Shown here one piece after another: positions 40,076-53,030 of a DNA stretch of 64,000 nt. Both the position numbers and the translations under genes were made by a program. Each line of letters starts with the position of its first letter. The stretch's first letter is position 1. The stretch covers positions 5,146,001-5,210,000 of the forward strand of contig JAHREC010000013.1 of NCBI GenBank assembly GCA_020081605.1. The letters are read 5' to 3'. The DNA comes from Albifimbria verrucaria (lineage: Eukaryota > Ascomycota > Sordariomycetes > Hypocreales > Stachybotryaceae). The notes under the pieces were generated by a model, which worked only from the letters and a program-made list of their open reading frames with translations, was not told the DNA's origin and did no database searches.

Positions 40076-41713
40076 CTATGATTTACCGTTTGCTTTTTGT
40101 TGCTGGTGATGATACAGCTCTTCAGCCGATTTGATGCAGTGCGTGTTCGCCCCGAGCTTGTTGATTGTCTCCATCCATTCGTCGTACTCGTCCGAGTCAA
40201 AGACAATACCGCCTCCTTTGAAATGGTTAGCAAATTGCAATCACTATGACAAGTGTGTGCTGAATCCTGGGCAGAAATGGCTTACCGGCTTGAAGGTACG
40301 CAACTCCGTTCTTCACCATCATTGTCCTCAGTGCAATGCATGTGTCCATGGCTCCCTCCACCTCTTCTCCTTCTCGTTCACGCCGCCATACCCAAAGTAT
40401 CCGACGGCACCCGCATAGATACCACGCTTCTCCTTCTCCAGCTCGGCGATGAGCTCCATGGCCTTGACCTTAGGCGCACCCGAGACGGTGCCTGCGGGGA
40501 AGATGGATCGGAAGGCATCGAAACGGGTCTGGTCAGGTCGCAGTACGCCCGACACTTGTGATACGAGATGCTGGACGTGACTGAACTTCTCCACAACCAT
40601 AAGACGGTCGACACGGACAGTTAGCGGGTCGGCCACGCGGTTGACATCGTTTCGAGCCAGGTCAACCAGCATGACATGTTCGGCGCGGTCCTCGAGGGAG
40701 CTCCGCAGCTCGTCAGCCAAACGCTTGTCTTCCTCCAACGTCTTTCCGCGCTTGACGGTACCGGCAATCGGATGTGTGATAATTCGGCCCTCCTCGCTCT
40801 TGACCAGCAGCTCCGGTGATGCGCCAACAATCTGGAAGTCCTTGCAGTCGATGTAGAACAGATATGGTGAAGGATTAACTGTCCGGAGATGTCTGTAGAT
40901 GTTGAAAGGGTGTAATGATGTCGGGCGAGCGAACCTTTGTGATGGCACGGCCTGGATGATATCACCGCTCACGATATGCTCTTTTAGTTTGGAAACGTGC
41001 GCCATGTAGCCCTCCTTGCCAATGTTCGACGTGTACTCATGGCCGAGCTCGATTGGGCCCTGCTCCGGGAACGGCGTCTCTGGCGACTCCAGGACTTCAA
41101 CCAATTCCATAATGGTCTGTGTCGCTTTGGCGTACTCCTCGTCCAGGCTCTGGCCGGCACCATCCTGAGGTACTGAGACGTAGGTGATGACTTTGATAAC
41201 GCCGAGGAATCGGTCGAGGGCGACAATGGTGTCGTAAAGCATGAATAGCGACTCGGGTATCTCCAGGACATCCTTCATCGGGCGCGCAGTCTTGGGCTCG
41301 AAGTAGCGAACGCAATCATATCCCACGTAACCGATGGCACCACCCATGAGTGGCGGCAGCTGCAACTCCGGGACATGGGCGACGACGTGCTGGGCCAGCT
41401 CCTTCTCAAGGGCCGGCAGCGGGTCAACCTCCGGTCCATAGTTGGGTCCCGTGGTCAGCACCTTGCGAGGACCGGCTCCGACGAAGCTGTAGCGGCCGAC
41501 CTGCTCGGTGGCGGCAGACTCGAAGAGGAACGAGTACTCGGAGGACTTGGTGTGCGAGGAGATCTTGAGGTAGGCGGCGGACGGGGTGATGAGGTCGGAG
41601 GAGAGCTGGGCGTATACGGGAATGAGGGTAGGCTTCCTGCTCTGCGTCTGTGACTGGTCGACAATCTGTCGCACCTTGTCCAGCGAGGGAACGATGCCGC
41701 GCTGCGCATCCAT
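40076..41713 (-). CDS. trpE: Anthranilate synthase component I
   Basis: First committed step of tryptophan synthesis: chorismate plus glutamine (or ammonia) to anthranilate, working with a glutamine amidotransferase subunit. Exons 40286-41713 and 40076-40215. An N-terminal regulatory domain carries the tryptophan-site region [18 protein letters not shown]. The chorismate-binding domain shows [72 protein letters not shown] and [15 protein letters not shown]. One frame break at 40369-40370, just before MDTCIAL; one added base gives 523 codons. Start chosen at 41713 ([14 protein letters not shown]); a longer in-frame start at 41779 adds 22 unconserved residues. TRP2 in yeast. Confidence 0.94.
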
Positions 41714-42387
41714 ATCGGTCAGCAAATCGACTGCGACTTCAATGTGGGATAGTACTAGTTTGTAGATATGGGGGATCAACGCACCACGCCCGTCATGACG
41801 AGCAATATGAGAACCAGAGGTTGGGGAAGCGAATGTCGCAGTGGGAGTGAGTCACGATGTGCGCCTCTCCCGGGTAGTGGATTTGATGCCAAAACTTTTG
41901 TCGGTGGTGATGGTTCCGACCGCTGGAGGGGTAGCGGGGTCGGAGCTGCTAGCTGCTGTTACCTTTGTTATCGCCTGTGCTGTGTGACGGATCGCGTATC
42001 GATCGCTAGGTCGGCGCTTACGCACTTGGGCCTGTTGGGCAACTATAGTGCCTGCCTCAGGGCCTTGCTGTTCAGAGCAGCAGTAAGATCATGGCATTTG
42101 TGCCGGCTTCGGATGGCACACTATCAGAGGAAGCAGCTGGGCCAGAAACGGTTCATCGCAGGAGCTCGTATGCATTGCAGAAGAGCAACTTGTCTATTAA
42201 TCTCAGTGCCACAAATAGCGTATCAACCTCGACATGATACTCACCATGGGCCCCAATAGTAGATAATTGAAAGTGACATACACAGTAACATTCACCATAA
42301 AGAGACAACATCTGTGCAGTCGTTCAATAATTCCTTCCTTAGTAACAACAAGATATAACTGTAATCTGACACGGCGGCGTCAACTCC
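41714..42387. other. trpE promoter region
   Basis: 670 bp between trpE and the small gene upstream on the same strand. It contains one perfect Gcn4/CPC1-type palindrome and otherwise nothing distinctive. Confidence 0.5.
41848..41854. promoter_or_regulatory. Perfect Gcn4/CPC1 palindrome upstream of trpE
   Basis: TGAGTCA, the full seven-base Gcn4/AP-1-like site, is 135 bp upstream of the chosen trpE start. Tryptophan genes are standard targets of cross-pathway control. Together with the half-site near OTC this supports shared control. Confidence 0.6.
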
Positions 42388-43015
42388 TCAGCTCTCCACG
42401 CCCAAAGCCTTAGCCCCCACAATCCTATCTTCATCTCTCGACACGATCCAGTATTCTACCCTTGTGTGATCCCTCACTACCCGATAGACCCTCACGTCGT
42501 TGCCTCGGCTCGCCTCTCGCACTGCGTCTATCACCTTTGCATACTGGCCACGCTCATCCCAGTCTGTCGGGTCCATGATGGAGATGTCGGCGTTGTCGGC
42601 GTCCCAGTGGTTGATCAGCCTAGCGAACTCAACTGTGGCAGAATAGTCAGTAATGGCCCTCTGTGAACAATCCATCTGAGCAGCCATCATAGGCAGGGCA
42701 TGGCTCAGCATGGCTTGCCATTAACTCGACAAGGCTTGGCAGGGTCTTGCTCCAGTATCATGTTACCGACATACCTTCATCCGGCAGGCCGCCCTCCCCG
42801 TTCCACTTCAGTGAGACGCCCTGAAAAGGCTCATCTGCCTCGCTCACGTAGACCGCGTCTTGAACCACAGCCCTGATTGACTTGGGTACCTCGCTGCCGT
42901 TATCCTGTGCCTTGAACTGTGGCGGTCCCTTGTTCTGCGCAGCGACCGACTGTCCCTCGCTTGTATCCTGGTTCGCCTTGTTGAGGAAATTCATGTAATC
43001 GTCGTCGGATGCCAT
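42388..43015 (-). CDS. Small conserved fungal protein, possible mitochondrial precursor
   Basis: Function unknown. Exons 42775-43015 and 42388-42632 give 162 codons. It starts MASDDDYMNFLNKANQDTSEG; conserved-looking parts are AVVQDAVYVSEADEPFQGVS, LKWNGEGGLPDE, and ISIMDPTDWDERGQYAKVID with a C-terminal RVEYWIVSRDEDRIVGAKAL. Another frame runs directly upstream, 43224 to the ATG, encoding a basic, Ser/Arg-rich stretch that looks like a mitochondrial presequence (FRTSRISTIAAKP, SSYRAGYSTSRDA). One added base at 43019-43020 would fuse it to this protein, so the real start may be 43224. I lean toward the longer form but annotate the intact one. Confidence 0.7.
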
Positions 43016-43765
43016 GGTGGAATGCGATTGCTCAGGCTGGCTCTGTATCTGGGGTTTGCGTCGCGAGAGGTGGAATAACCGGCACGGTAAGAGGATATGT
43101 TAAGTTTCGTTGTTGGTCGGAGAGTGGCAGGCTTGGCCGCTATGGTAGAGATTCGAGATGTTCTGAAGCTGTGGCGCACTCCGAGATTCAGAAAGTGACT
43201 GGTAATATGTTTAGGAAGAGTCATGGAGATGGATTAAGACCAGAGTGGTCGCATTTGTGAAGTTGTTTCCTGGCTTTGGCTCAGCTGAAGTGGGGTGACG
43301 TCAGGTACGCAGATTGGGTCACTATTTTCTTGCCAGTTCAGACGCGAGCATTTAGTACTGACTTCGTCCATGTAACTAGGTAATTAAAAAGCATGGAAAT
43401 CGAGGAATGGGATATGCCTCAGGCTACAACGACGAAGTAATACAACTTTGTTTCATGGACACGCAAGAGTGCATTTCACATGCAGTCACCACGAAAAAAT
43501 GGCAGGTCACCTTCGCATCACCAAAGTCACAGATTGGGCCGTTAGTCATGAGAATACTGGAATTGCCATTGCTACACCCAACCATACAACACTGCACATG
43601 GCACAGTAGGTAATTGGGAATCATTGAATTTCTTTCGTGTCCTTCTAGTGCGGACTTTTTAACGTTCATTCCATTATGAAACCTAACCCAGGCCAAAAGG
43701 ATGGCAAAACCAGAAACCTCGACACCGATGCAATGGCCAGAACACAAAAGGAAAAAGACAACCGC
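43016..43765. other. Spacer upstream of the small gene, rpl3 3' side
   Basis: 750 bp. The first 210 bp may encode the presequence of the small protein; the rest shows no gene and should contain its promoter and the rpl3 terminator. Confidence 0.4.
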
Positions 43766-45183
43766 TTAAGCGGAAGCCAGATCCTTCTTGAGGGTACCCT
43801 GGAACTGCTTCTTCTCGGCAGGGGTCTGGAAAGCACCGTGTCCGAACTCGGACGAGGTGTCGATCCACTTGAGGCTGATCTTCTCGAGAGCCTTTCTGGA
43901 GGTGTGGGTGAACATGGACTTGCGCAGAGTCATGACACGCTTCTTGGTACCGGGAACAGAGCCCTTGACCATGACGAAGTCGTTGTTGACCTCACCGTAG
44001 CGGACGAAGCCACCCAGACTAGATTACGCATGTTAGTTTTGCTTTGTTGGCATAGCGGAACTGAGTTCAACTTACGGAGTGATGGTCTTCTTGGTGATGT
44101 CCTGGTCGGTGGAGGCGTTGTCCTCAGCGTCACCCTTACCAATGCGGTAGATCTTGTGGTTGACGGAGGTACGGTGGTGGTAACCGTCCTGACCGGCACG
44201 GGCAACGGTCCACTGGACGTGGGAAGGATGCCAGGCACCGATACAGGCGACCTTACGCAGACCCTTGTGAGTCTTACGGGAAGCTTCTTGGTGCCCCAAC
44301 GAGAGGTAACACCGCTGAAACCGTGACCCTTGGTGACGGCAATGACGTCGATAACCTCGTCCTGCTCGAAGACGCTGTCGATGGAGACGGGCTTCTCGAA
44401 GAGGTCCTTACCGAACTCGACCTTGTCGGCGACGGAGCCACCGTTGAGCTGGATCTCCATAAGGTGGGCCTTCTTCTGCTTGAGGGAGTCTTGCGGATCT
44501 GGGTGTGGGCAAGAACACGGACGACGGTGCAGTACTTCTTGATGCGCTCGAGCTCGCGGGTGATGGAAGCGCCGCTGCTCTCGGAGTGCTTCTTGGCGTA
44601 CTTGGTGAAAGCCTTCTTCTTGCTCTTGTACCAGTTCTTGTAGAAGCGACGCTTCAGCTCGTCGCTCAAGTGCTCAGCCCAGACGGTGGTGAGGAGCGGA
44701 GACCACGGGGGTCTCGATGTAGCCCACAAGACCAACAACGATCATCTAAAAGCAAGATGTTAGCCATAGGCACATAGCCAAGCGGGCTGCATTGTTCGTA
44801 CAGGTGGGGTATCAACGATCGTAACGGCCTCGACGACCTCCTTCTTGTTGGCCTTGGCGCCGGGTCGGTCGAGGTCACGGACGACGGTGGTCATACCGGC
44901 CTTGTAGCCCATGGCAGCGGTCAGGTGGACGGGCTTCTTGGCGTCATCCTTGGGAAGCTGCGGTGCACCGATTGATCAGCCCGTTGTCCTCGAAGAGTTT
45001 TCTCTGCGAAGAGGTTTCCAAATGAACTTACGACTTGACCTTTCCGCGGTGACGGGCAGCGCGCTTCCTGGGCAGGTAGGCCAGGGAGCCGTGACGGGGG
45101 CCTCGTACTTTCGGTGCTTTATTCAATTGTCAGTTTCGATTCGACATGATTGCATCGCATCCTTTGGCGCAACTTACACTCAT
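43766..45183 (-). CDS. rpl3: 60S ribosomal protein L3 (uL3)
   Basis: Essential large-subunit protein near the peptidyl-transferase centre. Exons: 45178-45183 (just Met-Ser), 45032-45116, 44802-44957, 44076-44745, 43766-44018. Recognised blocks: HRKYEAP then [155 protein letters not shown]. Six single-base losses in C runs of the sense strand: 45096-45100, 44952-44954, 44707-44711, 44693-44694, 44484-44486, 44278-44280. Six added bases give 392 codons (391 residues), the expected size. A single-copy essential gene cannot be this broken in a living cell, which is the main argument that the breaks are not in the expressed message. Confidence 0.95.
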
Positions 45184-46019
45184 CTTGGGCTGCTGGGCGG
45201 TTGATGGGTTAGTAGGTGAGTTGACGAGGAATAGAAAATAATCCACGGACTTTTAGAGAAGAAGTGAAAAAGAATGTGGGAAAGACCCACCGCTGCCCTA
45301 GCTAAATGCGGTTTGGTGTGTCAGGGCACTTGCCAATCGAGAGCGTCTCGAGTTTTTTCAGTGAAAAAAGCGTGCTGACTAAGGCTATTGAGCGGAGCGA
45401 GGCACGCTGAGGGGAGAAGAAAAAACATGTCAAAAATCTGAGAAAAAATGACTTGTGGCTCAAGTTAAGAATATTGACGGGGAGTAAATAGGTACATATC
45501 AAATTTCTATTATTCACCTATGTATTTCGGTTTTTCATGTAGATATCCTTCTTCCGTTTTTGTTTTTATTTCTTCCTGCCGCTTATGATGAAGATTCTTA
45601 AATGTACATTGGAGAAGGATAAAATGCATTCCTCACTTCGTCTTTTTGCTTACCGTCCACCTGGGTCAATTCCTTATGGAGATACTCTCCTCTCTCACAC
45701 ATGGCCAAGTGGATACCTAGGACCCTTATAACGGACGAATCACGCCATTGTTCAACATCGTCTTCATTTGTTGGTATGATAATGTGGTGGAATAGCTACT
45801 TGAAACAAAGATAGAACTACTTAGTAATACTGTTTGCGTGTCCTTTGACTGACAACACGCCTGATCCCAAAGTAGCCAATGATCCTCTTCGTCAGCTGGG
45901 AATCCCCAAAACAAAAGAAATTCCGGCTTCCAGACTTGGTATACATATGAGAAGGAAAGAGTTTTCGAGTCTTTAACACATAATTATCCGAGATTTAGTG
46001 AGGCGCCTCATGATCAAGT
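45184..46019. other. rpl3 promoter / ssn6 3' region
   Basis: 836 bp with A/T runs upstream of rpl3, as expected for a ribosomal protein promoter. No gene seen. Confidence 0.4.
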
Positions 46020-48966
46020 CTACTCAACCTTGGGCACGGGGCCCGAGGCTCCATTAACGCTTGCGGTGGCAGGAGTCGACGTCTTGATTTCTCCCGAAGT
46101 CGATCCTGGAGCAGAGCCGTTCGTGAGGACCGCAGCCTTCTTGTCGTCTTCGCCACTATCATCGTAATCTTCGTCAACCTCCATCTTCCTTGCCGCCCGC
46201 TCAGGCTCAGCCACGGGAGGAGCAGCACGAGCTGGCGCGCTCTGCTCGTGAGGCGTGGGGCGTTCTTCCTTTGGCGCTACAGGGGCTTGAGGCTTGTCAT
46301 GCCCAATAGCGCTAGGCCCTTGCTGCATAGGTGGGAGGTGACTGGGTCCAACAGAGTGGTTTTGAGGGTGGTGGGCAGCCTCGGATGGGTGGTAGCCGTC
46401 ATTTGCATGGCGGGTTTCCTCTGGGCGTCGAGGAGGCTCCTCGGGACGTCGCTGATCTTCAGCTCGTCGGGCCTCAGACGAGTTGCGACGGTAGTTATCA
46501 CGCGGCGGAGTAGATGGCCTACGGTGTCGCATATCGTCGAGGCGAGCACGGTTCTCTTCATTCGCCTGCTTCTTGGCAGCCGACTCCTCCTCCCAATCGC
46601 GCATGCGCTTGGGGCCGACCGATGGGGGCGGTCGTCGGCACGCTGAGCCGCAGCTTCAGACATGGGAGCCTGAGGAGGGGTGGTGGGCCGTCACTTGCAG
46701 GAGGCATATCCGGATGATGATGGTACAGAGGTGGAGCTTGGTGTTGGGGATATGCTGACTTGGGTGATGGCATTCGGTTATCGTGGACAGGTCGACCATC
46801 AGATCTAGGGCTATTGGTCGCCCTGAAGGGAGGGATGCCATTGGGCGGGGGTTACCGCCATTCGCGTTGGCCGAAGGAGGCGGAGGTGCAGACGCTGAGG
46901 GAGTTGCACCTCCCCAGTTAGGGTTGACAACCCGGCGGTCCTGTGCAGAAGGGGCTGCGACTGCGCCGGAGGCGGTGGTGGAGGCGCTTGATGCTGGGGA
47001 ACTGGTGAGCCGCTGGCGGAGGGGATGGGCCGCGTCGAGGGGACCGCCCTTTGCGGGTCCGGGTAGGGTTGACGCAGCTGCTCATGCTGAGGGCTTGGCT
47101 GGCGCTGTCCCGGTGGCGGCGGGCCTCGGAAGGGCTCACGGTTCTCATACGGGTTGGGAGGCTGGGGAGGAGGGTTGACGTTAGACAGTCTACCGGCCCA
47201 GTTGTCGCCAGCTCCCTGAGGCGCAGGTGGCGGGCCATTGGCAGGAGGCTGCTGAGTAGAACCACCCCATTGAGGGCCAACAGGGCCAGTAGCTTGGTAG
47301 GCTTGAATATGAACGTCGGCAGGCTGAGGAGCAGCGGGAGGTGGCCCGCCGTTGGCACTACCTGAGCGAAGGAGCTGCAGACGGGCCTTGATATGAGGGT
47401 TGCCGGGGTCCAACTCTGCAGCTCGTTGATAGGCGTCCATCGCATCAGCGATCTGGTTATTGCAAGACTCATACTATGTCGGGTCAGAAGCAGTTCTGGA
47501 TGGAGATGACGAATGAAATGATGTAAGGGGCCAAACATACCAGAGTGCCGAGGTCATACCAGACTTCGGAGATGTATGGGTTCAAGCGGATTGCACGAGA
47601 GTAGGCATCAAGCGCATCTCGGTACTGATTGATCTGGTAATACAGCACACCAATTGAGCACCAAAATGTCGGGTTCTTGCCGTCTCGGTATACAGCTTGC
47701 TGGTAGGCTTCATACGCTTTGGGATACTTTTGCTGGGCCATGTAGCATCGTCCCAACAGGTACCAGCTCTGCGCATCCTGGTTGTCTATACTTATGCATT
47801 AGCTATTGGACACGTGCAGCAACAATAGGTCAACTCACCGGCTGATACGGATTTTTCCAAGTATTGGATGGCACGGTCCTGGGTCTCGTAAGAGTTGCTT
47901 TGCTGGTGATGGAGCCAGCCAAGCTGTTGGAGGACCTTGGCGTGATTAGGTGAATGGTCAAGGACCCTCTGGTAAGCGGCCTTGGCACTGTCGAACTGTG
48001 ACGGTCAGGTTTGATATTCGTGAGAATGAGCAGTTTAAACTTACGTCTTTTTGTTGCTCGTGAACATGGCCGATTTGGAACCAAATGTCTTCCTGGGTAA
48101 GTGGCCCTGGAGGAGCTGACGATATATTTGAAGCACTAATGATAGTCAGTCAGGTATACTTGAAATGTGAAGGCATCCAAATCATCGCCATCAGCTACTT
48201 ACATCAAGACTTTGCGAAAACTTAGATTGTTGTTTGTATATGATGCCGAGTCGGAAGTATATCTCGTTGGCCTTTTCAAAGTTGGGCTCGATCTGCATGA
48301 CTTGAGAGAAAGCCTCCTCTGCATAGTCGTAACTGCCGTAACGATCGTAAAGGATACCAATTCCGTACCACAACATAGGGTCCTGCTCACAGTCAGAATG
48401 GTCATCGTGCCATGTTGCTCATGAGGGTTACCAACCTTGGGGTCTCTGAGGTTGACCAGAGCTTGCTGGTACGCGTCATAAGCCTTCTGAAGATTTTCCG
48501 TCATAAGGTAACAGTGGCCTACAAGGTGTGAGCGCTAGATTCGCGGTAGACTTGATAGCGTAACAAACCTAAGTTGCCCCATGCCTCTCCGTTGTTCTGC
48601 TCCAGCTGGACGATGGCGCGGAAGAACTCCAGAGCCTTATCAAAGGCTTCGCGGCCCTTTAGCAACATGCCAATGGCGTTCATGGCGGGCGTGGACTGAG
48701 GGTTGGCCTGCAAAGCTCGCTCGTAGGCGTGCATGGCCTCGTCGGGGACGCGCAAGAGTTCAGAGACGCTGCCTACGAAGGATAAATCAGCGCGACGAAA
48801 ACTTTTTGACGCGGGAAACAAGCTTACCGATTTGCATCCAGACGGCCTCGTTCATGTTTGCGATGGCCTGGGCCGGAGGGTACTGGCCATGCTGAACCGG
48901 CGGGCCTGGGGCGGCGCCTGATGCTGCATCTGCATCATGGTTGGCGAAGGATGATGATTCGCCATA
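46020..48966 (-). CDS. ssn6: Ssn6/Cyc8 general corepressor, TPR protein
   Basis: Partner of Tup1; the complex is brought to promoters by DNA-binding repressors. Exons: 48828-48966, 48569-48772, 48436-48518, 48203-48382, 48045-48135, 47839-47995, 47541-47785, 46020-47473. After a short His/Met/Gln-rich N-terminus (MANHHPSPTMMQMQHQ) come about ten TPR units: AMHAYERALQANPQSTPAMN, NLQKAYDAYQQALVNL, MLWYGIGILYDRYGSYDYA, SWYLLGRCYMAQQKYPKAYE, ALDAYSRAIRLNPYISEVWY, AMDAYQRAAELDPGNPHIK. The tail is Pro/Gln-rich and disordered and ends with the conserved RKMEVDEDYDDSGEDDKKA and GPVPKVE. Frame breaks at 48908-48911, two near 48110-48120, and several in the tail (about 46925, 46850, 46680, 46625). Identity is firm; tail coordinates are less so. 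Confidence 0.92.
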
Positions 48967-51805
48967 TTTGAAGGGTCGTCGACAACAACGGGCCAAGGTA
49001 GCCCGTGCGAAACCCCGAAGAGCAAAAATACAAGCTGAGGGTGGTAGAAGCGCGACGCGAAAGCGTGGCGGGAGGTATTAAAGGGTAGCGGACAGCTCCA
49101 GACGAGAGCCTGGGTTCGGTGAGACTACAATGCCTCGCGAATCGATGAATCGGTGCGCCGTGATTAGCGGTGGCGCATCCAGCGGGAAAAGGCCAGGCCG
49201 GGCCGAGTCAGTGATGGCAGGGCAAGGCAGCAGGAGCGATGGGTCGCGAAAGGGTAGCGGAAGGAGCGGGCGCAGGATCACCGCGAAGAGGTTATGGGGA
49301 GCGCCGGCGCCGATGAAGCCGTATCCAAGTTGACGAAATTGGGAGGAGGGAGAGGAATCGGGTCGTTGGGGAGAGGCAGTCTGGTGGAGGAAAAGACACC
49401 CGCTGAATTTCGAACTCCCTAACCCTTGACACCCCCGGGTGATCATATAGCGCCGGGACCACCCAAGCGCACTCCCTCGTACTTTATTTACCGTCCATAT
49501 GAGCCTTGATGTCTGTCGGGTGCGGTGGAGCCATGGGGTGGCAGAGGCTGCAGATGGGGGTGGGCGAGACGTACCGGCTCGAGCGAGAGAGAGACTACGT
49601 GAGTGTGTGTGTGACTCCACACGGGGCTTGACGAGGATGCGATGTGGGTCGTTGCTCGGGAGGGAACCTTTGGGGCCGTGTGTTTTGGCCGATGCAATGC
49701 TGGCGGCCTGGGCCCTGTTCCTTTTTCCTTTGCTTTTCCTTTTTCTCTTTTCCTGACTGCTTACCAAATCATGCCGCATGCCTGCCTGTCCTGGCCCTGG
49801 ACGACGCTCCCGACGCACGGTTTGAGTAAGGTGAGGGCGCCTTGGTACCTTGGTTTCCCTTGGCCTTAATCACGATGCGCTAAGCTTGAGGAAAGGATGG
49901 TCGCGCGCCTTGAGAGGCCACTCTGGCAGTCCCCATTTTCCCGCCATGACAGGGTCATTCTCAGTGAGTCCTGTCATCCTTTCCTGTTACTACTGAGGAA
50001 GTGCTTCTACTATTCTTGGCCGAGCACATCGAGTCCATCAACCGTCGTTCATCGCATATGACAGAAATGAATGCATGGTGCCGCACGCAGCCGAACTTGA
50101 AGCATCTTCGGAGAAAATGTCAGGGAGTTGTGCTGGGCGGGACGTGCGTCGTCGAAACTGAGGGACCGCTTTGCCGTGCTTGTGGTCCACTGAAGAAATT
50201 GCTAAGCTCATGGTTGTTGTGATTAAATTAGTGCCTTGGAACGGCACCGGTATCCACTATTGTGTTTCCTCTTGTTATGAGACGGCCGCATCACGATGTC
50301 ATGCCAAAGGGTCAGCCAAAACGCGAACCATAAAACATCTTCTATAAAGCCATGGATTATTGAGATAATGCTGCCACTCCAACAGAAAAAAATTGCGTGG
50401 GGTTTTTTTTTTTTTTCCAATGGTATTCCTCAACCCTGCAATAACCAGCTCCTGTTCTCGTGGCATCTTGAGCTATTCCTACTTTAGAGTCGTGATTTCC
50501 TCCCTTCTTCTTTTTCTCGTGAGCTTGGATGATTTCCGTCTGGTATAGATGGAGCAAAATACAAATATAGCAACACGAAAAATCTGCATAAAAATGCAAA
50601 GACATGAGATTAAATTTGAATTGAATACGCAAAGTTAATTTTTATTCTGTACGAATGGAAACTAATAAACAAAAGAACATTACTCAAATAAACCCCTGAT
50701 ATAAATGTAATATGTGGTTCCCTTTGGCTTCCCACTGAGCTACGTACCTCACCTCTCATCCACAGCGACATCCGCCAACCGAGATTCATGGCGTTTCTGA
50801 CAAAGAGAACCACGTTACTTGAGGGTTAGGCGGCATTGTCGACGGCTCGCTCGGGTGCTTGCATTGATTGGCGTTCATGACCGGATGCAAGACCCGGTTC
50901 TTCCTGTCGACCTTCCTTTTTCCTAGTCTCTGTCTCGCCAACCGACTACGCCATCATGACGCCCACTGCACGGTTGCGACAGTGTGGACAGGCCGGGTGT
51001 AGTGAACTTTCAGCAGTGGCTTCAATGCCCCTCGGAACAAGATGGGCAGAAATTAACCGTGCATGATATCACATACACTGAATCGCATCCGAATCCAAGT
51101 CTGTGGCTCTCAAAATAGCCAGCCCATCCTATTAGCCAAACATGGCGCTGGCTTAACCAAAAGCATGTCATACACTCACTGGCTGATGATTGCTACGGTT
51201 CTTACTCCGTACAGAGTACAGTCTTCCCGTTGCACATCGCTTCCGGGGTAGCCGCTAAACCCATCTGGAAGTCACCCACGTGTTTTGGCCCCTTCCAATC
51301 CCCAAGATGCGAAACAGCATGCCTTCAGACTACTGCATCACAAAGGCCTTGGTGTCAATAATTCCTTCCACAGAGCACGATTGACGATTGGCGAATTTAC
51401 AAGGTTGTGCTTCAGCGTGAGCACTGAAAAGTCCGTCGCTGTCCACTCACCTCCTAATGTTACTGTCATTTTTTGCCATGACCCACAGTGGTCATTGTGC
51501 AGACAGATATGCTCACCAGCAATCCTGGTTTCAGCCCAGGCGTAATCAGGAAATTCAGTTGGGGAAGGGGTCCATCGCCATGTAACGCTGGCATCTGTAC
51601 GGAGACTTGGGTCAGAGGGTACGTACACAGCACTCAGGGCACTCAGCCTCAGCCTATCGCGGGATTTTGAGAGGCAGCCGGGCCATAGCTTGAGCTGACG
51701 CACGACCATAGCTCAGCAAGGAGCGACGAACCTAAGCACGGGCACCATCCGTCGATAGCATGGCTGCCTATAGATGACCAAACCAACCTCCTTGTCCTGA
51801 TTCAG

Positions 51806-51863
51806 CATCCATCCATCCATCATCCATTCATCCACCCATCCATCCACCCATCTGTTCATCCAT
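51806..51863. repeat. Imperfect (CATC)n microsatellite
   Basis: About fourteen CATC-related units with a few substitutions in gene-free DNA. Confidence 0.75.
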
Positions 51864-53002
51864 ATCGATCTTGCCAGGAATCAACAAAAGCAGAGGGATG
51901 AACCAACCACAGCTGGATTTTTCCCGTCACCATCTGCACATCGTCTGGTTTCAACCAGCGTGGCCGATGCGTTGCAGCAGATCTCTCGCCTGTCGCTTGG
52001 TTACTGCGCATCCGGTGGCTGCGTGATGCCGACGGCGCCTGGGATGGGGGCGTAGGACCATCGAGGCAAAAGAAGAGACGACGAGCCAGAGGCGCGGAGG
52101 GGGACAGGGCGACAAACGAAGCCCCGTCAGGTTAGGAGGGGTGAGGCACGCCCTCATCACAGTGTTGGGTCTGGGATCTGCTCCCAAGGGCCAGGAGCCT
52201 GAGCAGTGTCATGGCAGGGTTTACCGGTGTGCCGATGGTTGGCCAGCTGCGGTCCGGCAATATCCTGCGTCGCTCGCGCTCTTGCTTCCAAGTGTTTCTT
52301 CCAGAGCTGTGTCATTCACTGGCTTCGCGCTAGTCATAGCGGGAACAGGGTGGAAGGGGAACGAAAAGGACCAGGGGGAGCCTCACGATGTTCGAAAAGA
52401 GCTCAGGGTAAAAGCCACTCAGAGTAACAATGTACTCATGGCCAAGACAGTGGGGAAAGGGAGGGAGATGGGTGGAGGATGGGTGGAGGGTGGGACAGGG
52501 GTCTAATGATGCATTGCTCGCAGCCATGATATGCAGAGTCTCACTTGGATGGGCAGCCGTTGATGTTTGTGGACGCCCTTGTCTGTCTTGCCTCCCACCC
52601 ACCATCTTGCATCGGTCTGGCTGTCCTGACTTTTTGTATCCACCCGTTCTACCCTCCTGGATGCACGCCTCTGTCCCCCATGTGCTACCTTAGCTTTGGG
52701 GTCCAGCTCGCAAACTGAGCCGACCAGCCACCCCACCCCTTTTCAGTTGCCTCGATTTCCTTTTGCTTGTCTGTTTCCGCCAAGTCCTTACTGACGTGAC
52801 CCCGGCGGAAAGATCTAGCCATCCACCCTCCCATCCGAGGTGGAGGAGGGCCTGTCCGGCCATGGTGGATGTTGTGCCACGCACACACTCTGTCTTCACT
52901 TGCCTAAGGCAACGCGACGCACTCCCGCGCATGCACCTACGTGCCCTCACATGCACATACGCACAAGCACACAGGGGACGTGGAGACACATGTTGCACCT
53001 CT

Positions 53003-53030
53003 TGGATGGATGGATGGATGGATGGATGGA
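53003..53030. repeat. (TGGA)7 microsatellite
   Basis: Seven perfect tetranucleotide units, the same unit family as the run at 51806-51863 on the other strand. Confidence 0.85.

Noticed and set aside
49078..49818. 246-codon open frame upstream of ssn6 on the minus strand
   Set aside because: Basic, low-complexity translation with no motif, lying where the ssn6 promoter and leader should be.
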